Of a stretch of 64,000 bases of DNA, positions 53,424-62,243 are shown in pieces; within the stretch, counting starts at the first letter, position 1, and each line of letters starts with the position of its first letter. A program made the translations under genes and the position numbers. Source of the stretch: an uncultured Veillonella sp. (GTDB lineage Bacteria; Bacillota; Negativicutes; Veillonellales; Veillonellaceae); assembly GCF_934230905.1 (NCBI RefSeq), contig NZ_CAKQFJ010000002.1, positions 1 to 64,000 of the forward strand. Direction: 5' to 3'. A model generated the notes under the pieces. That model was not told where the DNA came from. It saw only the letters and a program-made list of their open reading frames with translations, and did no database searches.

Positions 53424-53969
53424 TTATTCGTTTTCTACAAGATCTACTGGTACACTCATCACATCACTAGTCTCTACAGTATCCAACTCTTTATGTAAAT
53501 CATCGATAGAAGTGACCCCGGTACTTCGTAAAAACTCATCAGTCGTACCATACAAAATAGGACGGCCTACAGTGTCCTTATGGCCTAATTCAGCAATCAA
53601 ACCACGAAACAATAATTGTTTAATCACCTTATCACTATTAACACCGCGTACCTCTTCAATTTCCGCTTTTGTAATCGGTTGTTTGTATGCAATAACCGCT
53701 AGTGTCTCCATAGCTGCATTAGATAATTTATCTTCTTTTCTTCGTATATGCCCAATATAAAGGGCCGACTCCGGCGCACTCACCAACTCAATACCAGCTG
53801 CGGAAATGCGCACACGTATACCGCGTTTATGAGATTCTAATTCTGAAGATAATGCATCCACATATTCCAACGCTTCTTGTTTTGAAAGCTCAAAAATATC
53901 CTGTATAACATCTATAGAAATAGGTTTAACCGCAGAAAACAGTACCGCCTCCAAATCTGATACGTCCAT
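53424..53969 (-). CDS. scpB: Segregation and condensation protein B
   Basis: ScpB dimerises and binds ScpA in the SMC-ScpAB condensin. The 181-residue protein consists of two winged-helix domains with the diagnostic ALETLAVIAYKQPITKAEIE and the VRGVNSDKVIKQLLFRGLI helix. It is one base after scpA. The acidic C-terminal tail is variable. Confidence 0.95.
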   Translation of the reverse strand: MDVSDLEAVLFSAVKPISIDVIQDIFELSKQEALEYVDALSSELESHKRGIRVRISAAGIELVSAPESALYIGHIRRKEDKLSNAAMETLAVIAYKQPITKAEIEEVRGVNSDKVIKQLLFRGLIAELGHKDTVGRPILYGTTDEFLRSTGVTSIDDLHKELDTVETSDVMSVPVDLVENE

Positions 53970-53970
53970 G

Positions 53971-54720
53971 CTATTCCTCCTCTACTTCTTCATCATCTTC
54001 TAACGCAATAACAGGTGCTATAAAAATTATATCATCATGTTCATAAAACATAGACAATTCTTGTTGTTTTAATAACTCTAGTACGGCCATAAAAATTGTT
54101 ACCATACCGCTCCTAGTTTCAATAGTAACAAGTAATTCACGAAAGGCTAACCGCTCTCCACGACGAGCACGACTGGCCAAGGAGATAATCATATCCTCTA
54201 AGCTATATGTATCTTTTTCTACAGTTACTTGACGAACCTTCTCTTCTGGTTCTGTTTCTTTACGCTTATGTAACACAGAATAGAAAATATCATATAATTT
54301 AGATAATTCTAAATTATAAAAACTATCTACCCCTAACACACTCATTTCTTCTGGACGGCTAAAAACATTTGATTCAATAGAAGCTTTTTCCATTAAAATA
54401 CGAGTGAAATCTTTTATCTTTTTAAACTCAACTAACTTAGCTACTAATTCGTCTCGTGGATCTTCGCTTTCATCAGGTTCTGGTTCCGACTTTGGTAATA
54501 ACATTCTAGATTTAATCTGTAATAATGTAGATGCCATCACAAGGAATTCACTACTATAGTGAATATCAAAATGATTCCAATTATCAATGTATTCTAAATA
54601 TTGACTTGTAATTTCAACAATTGGGATATCCGTGATTTCAATCTTATGTTTTTCAATTAAATGCAAGAGTAAGTCGAGTGGGCCCTCGAATACATCCAAT
54701 TTATAATTATAATCCCCCAT
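53971..54720 (-). CDS. scpA: Segregation and condensation protein A (kleisin)
   Basis: ScpA bridges the SMC heads. The 249-residue protein has the kleisin N-terminus YKLDVFEGPLDLLLHLIEK, an acidic middle, and a C-terminal winged helix (VTIFMAVLELLKQQ). I choose MGDYNYKLDVF (54720), preceded by GGGG at proper spacing; the frame remains open another 26 codons. It heads the scpAB-rluB-cmk-ispH operon. The smc gene is not in this window. Confidence 0.95.
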   Translation of the reverse strand: MGDYNYKLDVFEGPLDLLLHLIEKHKIEITDIPIVEITSQYLEYIDNWNHFDIHYSSEFLVMASTLLQIKSRMLLPKSEPEPDESEDPRDELVAKLVEFKKIKDFTRILMEKASIESNVFSRPEEMSVLGVDSFYNLELSKLYDIFYSVLHKRKETEPEEKVRQVTVEKDTYSLEDMIISLASRARRGERLAFRELLVTIETRSGMVTIFMAVLELLKQQELSMFYEHDDIIFIAPVIALEDDEEVEEE

Positions 54721-54832
54721 GAATCCCCATTCCTCAATGATATTACTTTTAACCATATAATTATATCCTAAATTAAAGATTTCTTCTACGTACAGCATAT
54801 ATAATTGTATTTTTTAGTATTCTCTGCTATCT

Positions 54833-54838
54833 TATAAT
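54833..54838 (+). promoter_or_regulatory. Likely -10 box of the phosphoethanolamine transferase gene
   Basis: TATAAT lies about 50 bases upstream of the start. At 17-base spacing only a T-run (TTTTTT) stands in for the -35. The scpA promoter on the other strand was not identified with confidence in this 168-base divergent gap. Confidence 0.4.
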
Positions 54839-54888
54839 GTGAAGAAAAAATATATATTTATTGTAAGCTCCTTTAGAAAGGATTTATT

Positions 54889-56721
54889 ATGTCAGCATCA
54901 ATGAAATCATTGATCCGAAATCCTATTTTGCGATTCGGAATTATTGGCATAGTGCTTTATATTGCACTATTTTTTATTTACGAACCTATTACCTTAGGAC
55001 TTGATGTAGAGGATATTACGATCCTTGCAGTGCCAACAATGGTTGGAATGTTTTTATTTCAATACTTTATGAGCTGTACTGTATTTCATCGTGCTTTTTT
55101 AGGATATGGTCTTGTAGGTATACTTTGGGGTCTCACATTTCCACTACTATTTCACTGGTCCTATGTAAAACCTCTTTATTTTTATGAATTTGCCAATGAT
55201 TTTTTATTTGGTTTACTTCTATTTATGGGACTTTCAGGTATTCAATACTTAGTAACACAAACAGGACGGCTACAGAAGATAACTTCAGCTATATTAGCAT
55301 TATTTTCATCGTTTCTTAGTCTTATCCCCTTGTTACAAATTGGATATTATATGACTACTTGGCACTGTTTAACACCAGCGAGCCTTTTAGCAGTATATAT
55401 GACAAATCCTGAAGAAGCTTTTGGCTTCTTAAAAAATGCGGCTGGCATTCCTGGTCTTATTGTCATCGTTATAGGCCTTATTTTATGGACACTTTTCTTA
55501 TATTGGTGCAATTTAGGTATGAAGCGAGTCGTCGATTTAAATACAACACGACCTTTACGATTAGGTGTACTTATTGCATCTATGGTAGCATTTATTGTTT
55601 ATATACCATTTTTTTTATTTCCTCAAACATGTATCATAGCTAACTGGACAGCTGCCGGTAATTATGTTAAAGAAATGCAGCAATATAACGATAATCATCA
55701 TCTTGTATTTGATTCATTTAATTTAGATACAAAAGAAACAACACCTACTAAAACACCTGGAACTATCATTCTCGTTATTGGTGAATCTAGCTCACGTGAT
55801 TATATGAAGGTTTATAATCCAGCATTCCAATACGATGACACACCTTGGCAAGAGGATATGCGAGATCACAATAAAGATTTTATCTTCTTTAATCATGCAT
55901 ACTCTTCCTACGTGCAAACTGTACCGACTTTAGAACGTGCCCTTTCAGAGCGCAATCAATACGATGATCGACCATTCCTAGATTCTGCTAATATTTTGGA
56001 TGTAGCAAAAAAAGCAGGCTACACCACATCTTGGTTTAGTAATCAAGGCGTTTTTGGCGAATATGATACAGCTATTTCCTTGATGGCTAAAACTGCAGAT
56101 ACAACAAAATGGGCTCATGAATCTTATGGCTTTTCAGATTTATATGATGAAGCATTATTGCCATTGTTAAAAACAGTTGACTCAAGTAAAAATAATTTTA
56201 TAGTAATTCATATTATGGGTAGTCATATTTATTATAATGACCGATATCCACACGAATTTAGCAAATGGAAAAAAGGCCCTAATCCAGAAGGTATTGAAGC
56301 CTATGCCAATAGCCAACTTTACACTGACTGGCTATTACAGCAAATCTACACCTATGGTAAAGATAATTTAAATCTTCAAGCCATGGTATACTTCTCTGAT
56401 CATGGTGAAAGTGTTGATAAATCTCACAATCCAGACACTTTTGATTTTGTGATGACTCACATTCCATTCTGGATGTACTTATCTCCTCAATATCGTGCAG
56501 CATATCCACAAACTGTATCTGCGCTCAATAATCATGAACATCAATATTTTACAAATGATTTATTGTATGATACTTTAGTTGGTCTTATGCATGCTCCAAA
56601 CAGTCGTTATGATAAAACACGAGACTTCAGTAATAGTGCTTATCGATTTAATTTACACAATCTAACTACACTATTAGGTGAACAGCCATTAACAAATGAT
56701 CCAGTTAATGCAGGGCAATAA
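54889..56721 (+). CDS. Lipid A/LPS-core phosphoethanolamine transferase (EptA/CptA-like sulfatase-fold enzyme)
   Basis: A 610-residue inner-membrane enzyme with about seven hydrophobic segments in residues 13-244 and a periplasmic alkaline-phosphatase/sulfatase-fold domain. Metal-site motifs include VIGESSSRDYM (297-306; Ser300 at the position of the MCR/EptA nucleophile Thr), HIMGSH (441-446) and SDHGES (503-508), as in EptA, CptA and MCR. The family transfers phosphoethanolamine from phosphatidylethanolamine to lipid A or LPS core; LtaS-like activity is an alternative, but a diderm envelope favours the former. It is a single gene on the opposite strand, with SD AAAGGA, and stands apart from the housekeeping operons. 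Whether it affects polymyxin susceptibility cannot be told. Confidence 0.85.
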   Translation: MSASMKSLIRNPILRFGIIGIVLYIALFFIYEPITLGLDVEDITILAVPTMVGMFLFQYFMSCTVFHRAFLGYGLVGILWGLTFPLLFHWSYVKPLYFYEFANDFLFGLLLFMGLSGIQYLVTQTGRLQKITSAILALFSSFLSLIPLLQIGYYMTTWHCLTPASLLAVYMTNPEEAFGFLKNAAGIPGLIVIVIGLILWTLFLYWCNLGMKRVVDLNTTRPLRLGVLIASMVAFIVYIPFFLFPQTCIIANWTAAGNYVKEMQQYNDNHHLVFDSFNLDTKETTPTKTPGTIILVIGESSSRDYMKVYNPAFQYDDTPWQEDMRDHNKDFIFFNHAYSSYVQTVPTLERALSERNQYDDRPFLDSANILDVAKKAGYTTSWFSNQGVFGEYDTAISLMAKTADTTKWAHESYGFSDLYDEALLPLLKTVDSSKNNFIVIHIMGSHIYYNDRYPHEFSKWKKGPNPEGIEAYANSQLYTDWLLQQIYTYGKDNLNLQAMVYFSDHGESVDKSHNPDTFDFVMTHIPFWMYLSPQYRAAYPQTVSALNNHEHQYFTNDLLYDTLVGLMHAPNSRYDKTRDFSNSAYRFNLHNLTTLLGEQPLTNDPVNAGQ

Positions 56722-56728
56722 TATAACG

Positions 56729-56780
56729 TAAAGCAAAATAGCGGTGATTGATATATATCAATCACCGCTATTTTGCTTTA
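56729..56780. terminator. 52-base hairpin with a 50-bp perfect palindrome after the phosphoethanolamine transferase gene
   Basis: Bases 56730-56779 form a 50-bp perfect inverted repeat (22-bp arms with central TATATA), extended by one T-A pair. It follows the transferase stop by eight bases and contains the stop codon of the DUF523 remnant on the other strand. The T-tails are short, so it may act as a bidirectional terminator or RNA-stabilising hairpin. Confidence 0.65.
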
Positions 56781-56952
56781 TAAGCTCCTGTATAGTCTTT
56801 TCTGTATAAATCTGTATATCATGTTGCAATAAAAGCTCTGACGTAACTCCAACCCCATTTACAAGTGTTCTGGTAAATGTACCATCATAGCGACAACAAA
56901 CGCCACAAAGCCATTCGCTAATTAATAGATTCTGTTTGTTCGCAATATATAC
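56758..56952 (-). pseudogene. Decayed DUF523 (YbbK-like) gene remnant with internal deletion
   Basis: The minus strand between an in-frame TAG and the TGA at 56758 encodes 64 residues. ISEWLCGVCCRYDG resembles the DUF523 N-terminus (VSACLLGVNCRYDG-like), while TFTRTLVNGVGVTSELLLQH followed by DIQIYTEK resembles its C-terminus (DGTFSGxLxxGDGVTAxLLKxxGIxVxTE-like). The roughly 100 residues between, including the PxCPE and SPSCG motifs, are missing, and no ATG, GTG or TTG start precedes the coding part. The two halves join at a Tyr-Asp-Gly that occurs at both places in intact proteins, suggesting deletion between short repeats. The family consensus is from memory. Confidence 0.7.
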
Positions 56953-56983
56953 CTACTCGATTATAAAGTTAGAATTTATATAC

Positions 56984-57010
56984 AAAAAAAGACTAACCGA
57001 AGTTAGTCTT
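56984..57010 (-). terminator. Terminator of the tRNA operon
   Basis: AAGACTAAC and GTTAGTCTT form a perfect 9-bp stem with a four-base loop, followed on the minus strand by seven T residues. It starts three bases after the tRNA-Leu CCA end. Confidence 0.9.
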
Positions 57011-57012
57011 AA

Positions 57013-57101
57013 TGGTGCCGAGGACCGGAATCGAACCGGTACGGTTATTTCTAACCGACGGATTTTAAGTCCGTTGCGTCTGCCTGTTCCGCCACCCCGG
57101 C
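57013..57101 (-). tRNA. tRNA-Leu (anticodon TAA)
   Basis: An 89-base tRNA with a 7-bp acceptor stem GCCGGGG/CCTCGGC, an encoded CCA, anticodon TAA in ACTTAAAA, and the long variable arm of class II tRNAs. It is last in the five-tRNA operon. Confidence 0.96.
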
Positions 57102-57117
57102 ATGGGTAACGATTTTA

Positions 57118-57192
<75 letters not shown>

Positions 57193-57201
57193 ATATAAAG
57201 T

Positions 57202-57276
57202 TGGAGCGGGAAACGAGATTCGAACTCGCGACCCCCGCCTTGGCAAGGCGGTGCTCTACCGCTGAGCTATTCCCGC
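57202..57276 (-). tRNA. tRNA-Gly (anticodon GCC)
   Basis: The 75-base tRNA has acceptor stem GCGGGAA/TTCCCGC, discriminator T, anticodon GCC in CTTGCCAAG and an encoded CCA. Confidence 0.96.
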
Positions 57277-57283
57277 ATGTACA

Positions 57284-57359
<76 letters not shown>

Positions 57360-57364
57360 ATGAA

Positions 57365-57440
57365 TGGCGACCCCGATCAGATTTGAACTGACGATCTTCG
57401 CCGTGACAGGGCGACATGTTAACCGCTACACCACGGGGCC
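57365..57440 (-). tRNA. tRNA-Asp (anticodon GTC)
   Basis: The 76-base tRNA has acceptor stem GGCCCCG/CGGGGTC with one G-U pair, discriminator G as expected for Asp, anticodon GTC in CTGTCAC and an encoded CCA. It is first in the operon. Confidence 0.96.
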
Positions 57441-57459
57441 GTATCCAAAGTACTTGCTT

Positions 57460-57488
57460 AGTATATCTGTTATCTGGATTTTTGTCAA
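57460..57488 (-). promoter_or_regulatory. Promoter of the tRNA operon
   Basis: TTGACA (57483-57488), a perfect -35, is 17 bases from TATACT (57460-57465) on the minus strand, placing the start about 15 bases before tRNA-Asp. It is the strongest promoter match in the window. Confidence 0.88.
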
Positions 57489-57490
57489 CA

Positions 57491-58087
57491 CTATATGTAA
57501 AAATTCATGATGAAGATTTTTTCATCTCTTAAAATAGTGCTATCCCTATGTCCAGGTTCTACTAATAATGAATCATCTAATGCCAATATTTTATATAAGC
57601 TATTACGTAAATCTTCAGCATTACCATTATAATTATCACTATTCCCTACATTTTGTTTAAAAATCGTATCACCTGTAAATAGATGACCTTCTGTTTCATA
57701 GCATACAGATCCAGCACTATGTCCAGGAGTATGATACACCTGAAGATGAAAAAGTCCAATATCTAGTCTTCCTTCTACTAAAGGAAGACATTGAGTATAC
57801 ATTTTTTTCTTGTACACACTTGGTCGACGTCGAATCAATTGTAATAATTCATGATCGTTTTCATGTAGATATGCAGGGATTTTATAATACTCACAAATCT
57901 CATCAAGAGCTGATACATGATCACAATGGCCATGAGTTAATAAAACCGCTAGTGGCGTAGAATCCCCCACCATCTCAATTATATGCTGACTATGAAACCC
58001 TGGATCGATTATTAAGGATTGATTATCTTTTTTTAATATATAACAATTCGCCTTATATAATCCTAATGGACGTTTTATAATCTCCAT
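57491..58087 (-). CDS. MBL-fold metallo-hydrolase (glyoxalase II-like)
   Basis: The 198-residue protein has the dinuclear zinc motif THGHCDH (His52, His54, Asp56, His57), HTPGHSAGSV with the next His, and the FTGDTIF strand. This small YcbL/GloB-like group hydrolyses thioesters, but many members have unknown substrates. It is the last gene of the unit containing trkH, 46 bases after it, and ends just before the tRNA promoter. Confidence 0.88.
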   Translation of the reverse strand: MEIIKRPLGLYKANCYILKKDNQSLIIDPGFHSQHIIEMVGDSTPLAVLLTHGHCDHVSALDEICEYYKIPAYLHENDHELLQLIRRRPSVYKKKMYTQCLPLVEGRLDIGLFHLQVYHTPGHSAGSVCYETEGHLFTGDTIFKQNVGNSDNYNGNAEDLRNSLYKILALDDSLLVEPGHRDSTILRDEKIFIMNFYI

Positions 58088-58133
58088 TATACAGCCCTTT
58101 CCCCTTAATAAATCCAGTAAGTCATATAGACTC

Positions 58134-59621
58134 CTATAAAATTCTATATCGTTTTGTAGTGTCTTTTTTTATAAAGTACCCTTCCCAAAATTGTGGATGA
58201 AGCATAACCAAAATCGTAAACAATTCCAGACGCCCTAACAACATATCTACAATGGCCACACCCTTAGCACCTAAAGGCAATAATGCAAAAGAGTCAGTTG
58301 GACCATAACCACCAAAAGCTAACCCTACATTACTTTGAAATGCAGTTACAATCTGTAATGCATCACCTGTAGATAAACCAAAACATGACATAAGAAATAC
58401 AGATATAACGTAAATCATTAAGTATAAAAATATAAATTGTTGAGTCATACGTACCCATTTGTCTGGCAATGGTTTTCCATTAATACGTACAACTTGAACC
58501 ATATCTGGATGTATGGCTTTTCTTAAATATATAATACTACTTTTAATTAGAATGATAAGACGGATAATCTTAACCCCGCCTGTAGTTGAACCACTACACC
58601 CACCAAAAAAACTAGATATAAACAACATCATTTGAGCTGCAGCAGGCCATAAATCATAATCGGATACGGCAAAACCACTTCCTGTTTGAATGGATACTAA
58701 CGTGAAAGCAGAATCTTGAAACGCTTGACCTATATCCGATGCATTTGATTGAAAATATAGAGAAATAAAAGTGATAAAAATACCAATAGCTAATACAAGC
58801 CAATACATACGTGTTTCAAAATCAGAAAATAAAGCAGAAAATCCTTTTTGAATTACATTATAATAAACAGCAAAGTTGCCACCTGCTATAGCCATAAATA
58901 GAATAAACACAATACAAATATATGTATTTTGTCCATACAAAAAAGTACCAGCTGTAGTCGGCGTCAATCCACCAGTTGCAATAATAGAAAAAGCATAATT
59001 TAAAGCATCAAAAGGGTCTATACCACCCAAGCAAAGCATGATAAAACATATTATTGTAAATACTACATATAATGTCCACAATTTTGATGCAATTGATTGT
59101 ATGCGTGGTAATACTACACCAGGTTTGGGTACAGAAGCCTCTGCATTAAAAAAATGAGCAGCATCAGCACCTAAATTTCGTAAAAACGATAAGATTAACA
59201 CAATGATTCCCATACCGCCAATCCAATGCATTAATCCGCGCCAAAGAATAAAAGACTTAGGTATACTGTCAACATCAGAAATAACCGTAGCACCAGTAGC
59301 CGTAATCCCCGACATAGCTTCAAAAATCGCATCAATTGGATTAACTAATACACCAGATATAACGAAAGGTATCGCCCCTAATAATACTGTTAGTATCCAT
59401 GTTGCACCCACAACAAGAAACCCATCTCGTAAACTAAAAGTCTTACTTTTAGTGCCACCTATAACGAGAAAAATGCCAAGTAATACAGACAATATAGCTG
59501 TAAAACCAAAAGACCAATATGCAGTTTCAAATATAATACTATATATAAATGGAATAATAAGAAAAGCTCCAAAAATATAAAGTAATTTGCCTACTAAAGA
59601 CATAACAATTTGTATACGCAT
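58134..59621 (-). CDS. trkH: Trk/Ktr-type potassium transporter membrane subunit
   Basis: A 495-residue channel-like transporter with four M1-P-M2 repeats. The four selectivity-filter regions are visible as ATGATV, ATGGLTP, QTGSGFA and SNVGLAFGG, each with the key glycine. Its cytoplasmic regulatory partner trkA is seven bases upstream, so this is a complete K+ uptake system. SD is GGGG. Confidence 0.95.
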   Translation of the reverse strand: MRIQIVMSLVGKLLYIFGAFLIIPFIYSIIFETAYWSFGFTAILSVLLGIFLVIGGTKSKTFSLRDGFLVVGATWILTVLLGAIPFVISGVLVNPIDAIFEAMSGITATGATVISDVDSIPKSFILWRGLMHWIGGMGIIVLILSFLRNLGADAAHFFNAEASVPKPGVVLPRIQSIASKLWTLYVVFTIICFIMLCLGGIDPFDALNYAFSIIATGGLTPTTAGTFLYGQNTYICIVFILFMAIAGGNFAVYYNVIQKGFSALFSDFETRMYWLVLAIGIFITFISLYFQSNASDIGQAFQDSAFTLVSIQTGSGFAVSDYDLWPAAAQMMLFISSFFGGCSGSTTGGVKIIRLIILIKSSIIYLRKAIHPDMVQVVRINGKPLPDKWVRMTQQFIFLYLMIYVISVFLMSCFGLSTGDALQIVTAFQSNVGLAFGGYGPTDSFALLPLGAKGVAIVDMLLGRLELFTILVMLHPQFWEGYFIKKDTTKRYRIL

Positions 59622-59628
59622 ATAACCC

Positions 59629-60969
59629 CTATGTTAAATAGTTTAATAATTTTGTAACTGATTCTGGTAATGAGAATAATACAATATGATCTCCCACTAA
59701 AAGTTCTGTATTGCCACGAGGAACAATAGCTTCGGCACCGCGAAGTATAACACCAACTAAGGCTTTACCTGGAAGTCGAATATCTTTAAGTTGTTTACCT
59801 GCTACTGGAGATTGCTCTGTAATAATAATTTCTATAGATTCAGCCTTACCACCTTCAAAAGTAGATATAGAAACAACGCCTTCACCACTCCGAACAAATC
59901 GTAATATTTGACCTGCCGTCATTAATCGTGGTGAAAATACAATATCTATACCGACTTGTTCCATGAGCATAATATATTCAGGGCGTCCTACACGAACGAC
60001 AGTTTTAGGTATCCCCATATGTTTACCAACTAAGGCAACTAAAAGATTTAATTTATCATCATCAGTTAAAACGATAATAACATCATTATCAGCAACTTCT
60101 TCAGCTTCTAGTAAGTCAAAATCCGTACCATCCCCATTGATAACAATAGCTTTATCCACTTGTGCAGCCAAAGCTTCACAACGCTCAATATCTTTTTCAA
60201 TAACCTTAACAGTAAATCCAGCTTGTTCTAACAAAATAGCCAGATTTCGACCTAATAAACCAGCCCCTACAATAACGGCCCGTTTGTGAAAGGTCGCATG
60301 ATTAGAAAACCACTCTTGTTCAACTTCATTAATACCATCTTTTAAACCTAAAAAGAAAACACTATCATTTGGTAATAATATGCTTTCACCATGAGGTATA
60401 ATCATTTCACCTAAGCGTAAAATACCAACTAGTAATACGCCTTCTGGAAAACTTAGCTCTTTTAATTGTTTATTAATGAGAGGAAATGTACTATTAATTT
60501 TAAATTCCATTAAACGTACAGCACCTTGTCCGAATTCTTCTACATCAAGGGCTGAAGGTGTTTCAATAATATGAAGTAGTTCTTGAGCTGTTACCATCTC
60601 TGGGTTAATAAATAAATCAACACCTAAACGTTTCTTCATATTATCATCCATATGATCAATAATATTAGTGTCTCTTACTCGTGCCACTGTAGAAGGAACA
60701 CCAGCTATTTTAGCTACCGCACAAGATAACATATTTACTTCATCAGAATCAGTAACAGCTATAAACATACCTACATCTGATAAATCAATTTCATTCAATA
60801 GCTGAATATCACTACCATTGCCACACACCAGGCTAACATCCAATATATTTTCAAGATTATGAATGCGCTCCTGAGAACGATCTATAAGGTAAACATCATG
60901 GTCATCCTGTACCAATCTTTCACATAAAGAATACCCAACCTTACCAGCACCTACTACAATAATTTTCAT
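59629..60969 (-). CDS. trkA: Trk system potassium uptake regulator TrkA
   Basis: The 446-residue protein has two RCK halves, each with an NAD-binding Rossmann part (GAGKVGYS at 7-14; GAGLLGRN near 237) and an RCK_C domain. It forms the gating ring that binds nucleotides and controls TrkH. It is three bases after the CvfB gene and upstream of trkH. Confidence 0.95.
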   Translation of the reverse strand: MKIIVVGAGKVGYSLCERLVQDDHDVYLIDRSQERIHNLENILDVSLVCGNGSDIQLLNEIDLSDVGMFIAVTDSDEVNMLSCAVAKIAGVPSTVARVRDTNIIDHMDDNMKKRLGVDLFINPEMVTAQELLHIIETPSALDVEEFGQGAVRLMEFKINSTFPLINKQLKELSFPEGVLLVGILRLGEMIIPHGESILLPNDSVFFLGLKDGINEVEQEWFSNHATFHKRAVIVGAGLLGRNLAILLEQAGFTVKVIEKDIERCEALAAQVDKAIVINGDGTDFDLLEAEEVADNDVIIVLTDDDKLNLLVALVGKHMGIPKTVVRVGRPEYIMLMEQVGIDIVFSPRLMTAGQILRFVRSGEGVVSISTFEGGKAESIEIIITEQSPVAGKQLKDIRLPGKALVGVILRGAEAIVPRGNTELLVGDHIVLFSLPESVTKLLNYLT

Positions 60970-60972
60970 AGT

Positions 60973-61866
60973 TTAGTCCTCTTGTTGATGAGATTTCCAT
61001 TGTTTGCCTATTTCTGTCAATAGAGTCCACCCATCTTCTTGCACTACAAGTCGGGCTTTCATTAAATGCCCTATAGCACGCTTAAATGCAGCCTTACTGA
61101 TATTAAATTTGTCTTTGATCAACATAGATGATGACTCATCACTATAAGGCATTTTACCGCCCCTTTGTAATAGATATTCCATGATAATTTGACCATCGGA
61201 TATTAATGCTTTTTCCTTGATAGGACGCATAGAAACATTAATACGACCATCATCCCGTTTGAAAGTAACACGGGCTTCTACCATTTCGCCAACATTTAAC
61301 TTTCGTGTCATTTCTGAACGATGCAAAAAAGCAATCCATCGCTCAGGAGTAATAAAGAAGGCTCCATCACTAGTCAAATTATAAATCGCACCACTTACTT
61401 GTTGTCCAACAACAGCATCAGTGGCCGCTTTAGAAGCACGCCTCATTTCATCATCAACGTCCATAGAAACCGCCATGCGACCAGATTTATCTGTATATAG
61501 TTTTACCCACACCTTTTCCCCTACTTGTGGTCTACCACGCATTTCAGCATGAGGCATAAAAATCCCACGTTCTGTACCAACCTCTACAAAACAACCAAAA
61601 TTAGTTACATTAATAACCTCAACATAACCAATTTGACCAACCTTCATAGCAGGCAGTCGCATAGATGCCGTCAAACGCCCCTTAGGATCCCGATATAAAA
61701 ATACCTCTACATCATCACCTATAGAAACGGACGAAGTTTGTTGATCTTTATGAAGCAAAATATCATCGTTTGTATTTCCCGTTTGACCATCAAGAAATGC
61801 ACCATGATCACTAGTACGTAAAACACGCAAAATAGCAATGGTATTTTCCAACAATTCGCTAGCCAT
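60973..61866 (-). CDS. cvfB: CvfB-like S1 RNA-binding protein
   Basis: The 297-residue protein has consecutive S1-type OB folds (about 1-65, 68-135, 150-215) and a C-terminal winged-helix domain (225-290), as in CvfB/YitL, RNA-binding proteins linked to virulence gene expression in staphylococci. The exact role in this organism is unknown. It lies between rsfS and trkA with three-base gaps on both sides. Confidence 0.88.
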   Translation of the reverse strand: MASELLENTIAILRVLRTSDHGAFLDGQTGNTNDDILLHKDQQTSSVSIGDDVEVFLYRDPKGRLTASMRLPAMKVGQIGYVEVINVTNFGCFVEVGTERGIFMPHAEMRGRPQVGEKVWVKLYTDKSGRMAVSMDVDDEMRRASKAATDAVVGQQVSGAIYNLTSDGAFFITPERWIAFLHRSEMTRKLNVGEMVEARVTFKRDDGRINVSMRPIKEKALISDGQIIMEYLLQRGGKMPYSDESSSMLIKDKFNISKAAFKRAIGHLMKARLVVQEDGWTLLTEIGKQWKSHQQED

Positions 61867-61869
61867 ATA

Positions 61870-62232
61870 TTATTCTCCCTCAAATGGAACACGTCCAGCA
61901 TCATTCCATAAGGATTCTAATCCATAAAATTCACGAATTTCATCGTTACCAAATACATGACAAATAATATCACCAAAATCCAATAACACCCATTCACCTT
62001 CGCGATATCCTTCACGATGGAGAACCGTCATGCTATGTTCTGCTGCTATATCCTCAATTTCATCAGCAATACTTTGAGATTGTTTAATATTATTGGCGCT
62101 TACAATCATAAAATAATCACCTAACATAGAAACACCTTCTAAATCAAGTATTTCAATATCATGACCTTTCTTATCATAAGCTGCTTGTGCAAGCGCTAAA
62201 ACATGTTGTTTAATTTCTTCTTTTTGTTTCAT
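61870..62232 (-). CDS. rsfS: Ribosomal silencing factor RsfS
   Basis: A 120-residue protein that binds uL14 and blocks subunit joining in starvation. The conserved WVLLDFGDIICHVF (76-109 region) and FYGLESLW near the C-terminus are present, and length is typical. The nadD-yqeK-LCP-rsfS cluster is a common Firmicutes arrangement. Confidence 0.96.
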   Translation of the reverse strand: MKQKEEIKQHVLALAQAAYDKKGHDIEILDLEGVSMLGDYFMIVSANNIKQSQSIADEIEDIAAEHSMTVLHREGYREGEWVLLDFGDIICHVFGNDEIREFYGLESLWNDAGRVPFEGE

Positions 62233-62243
62233 TATAGCTCCTA

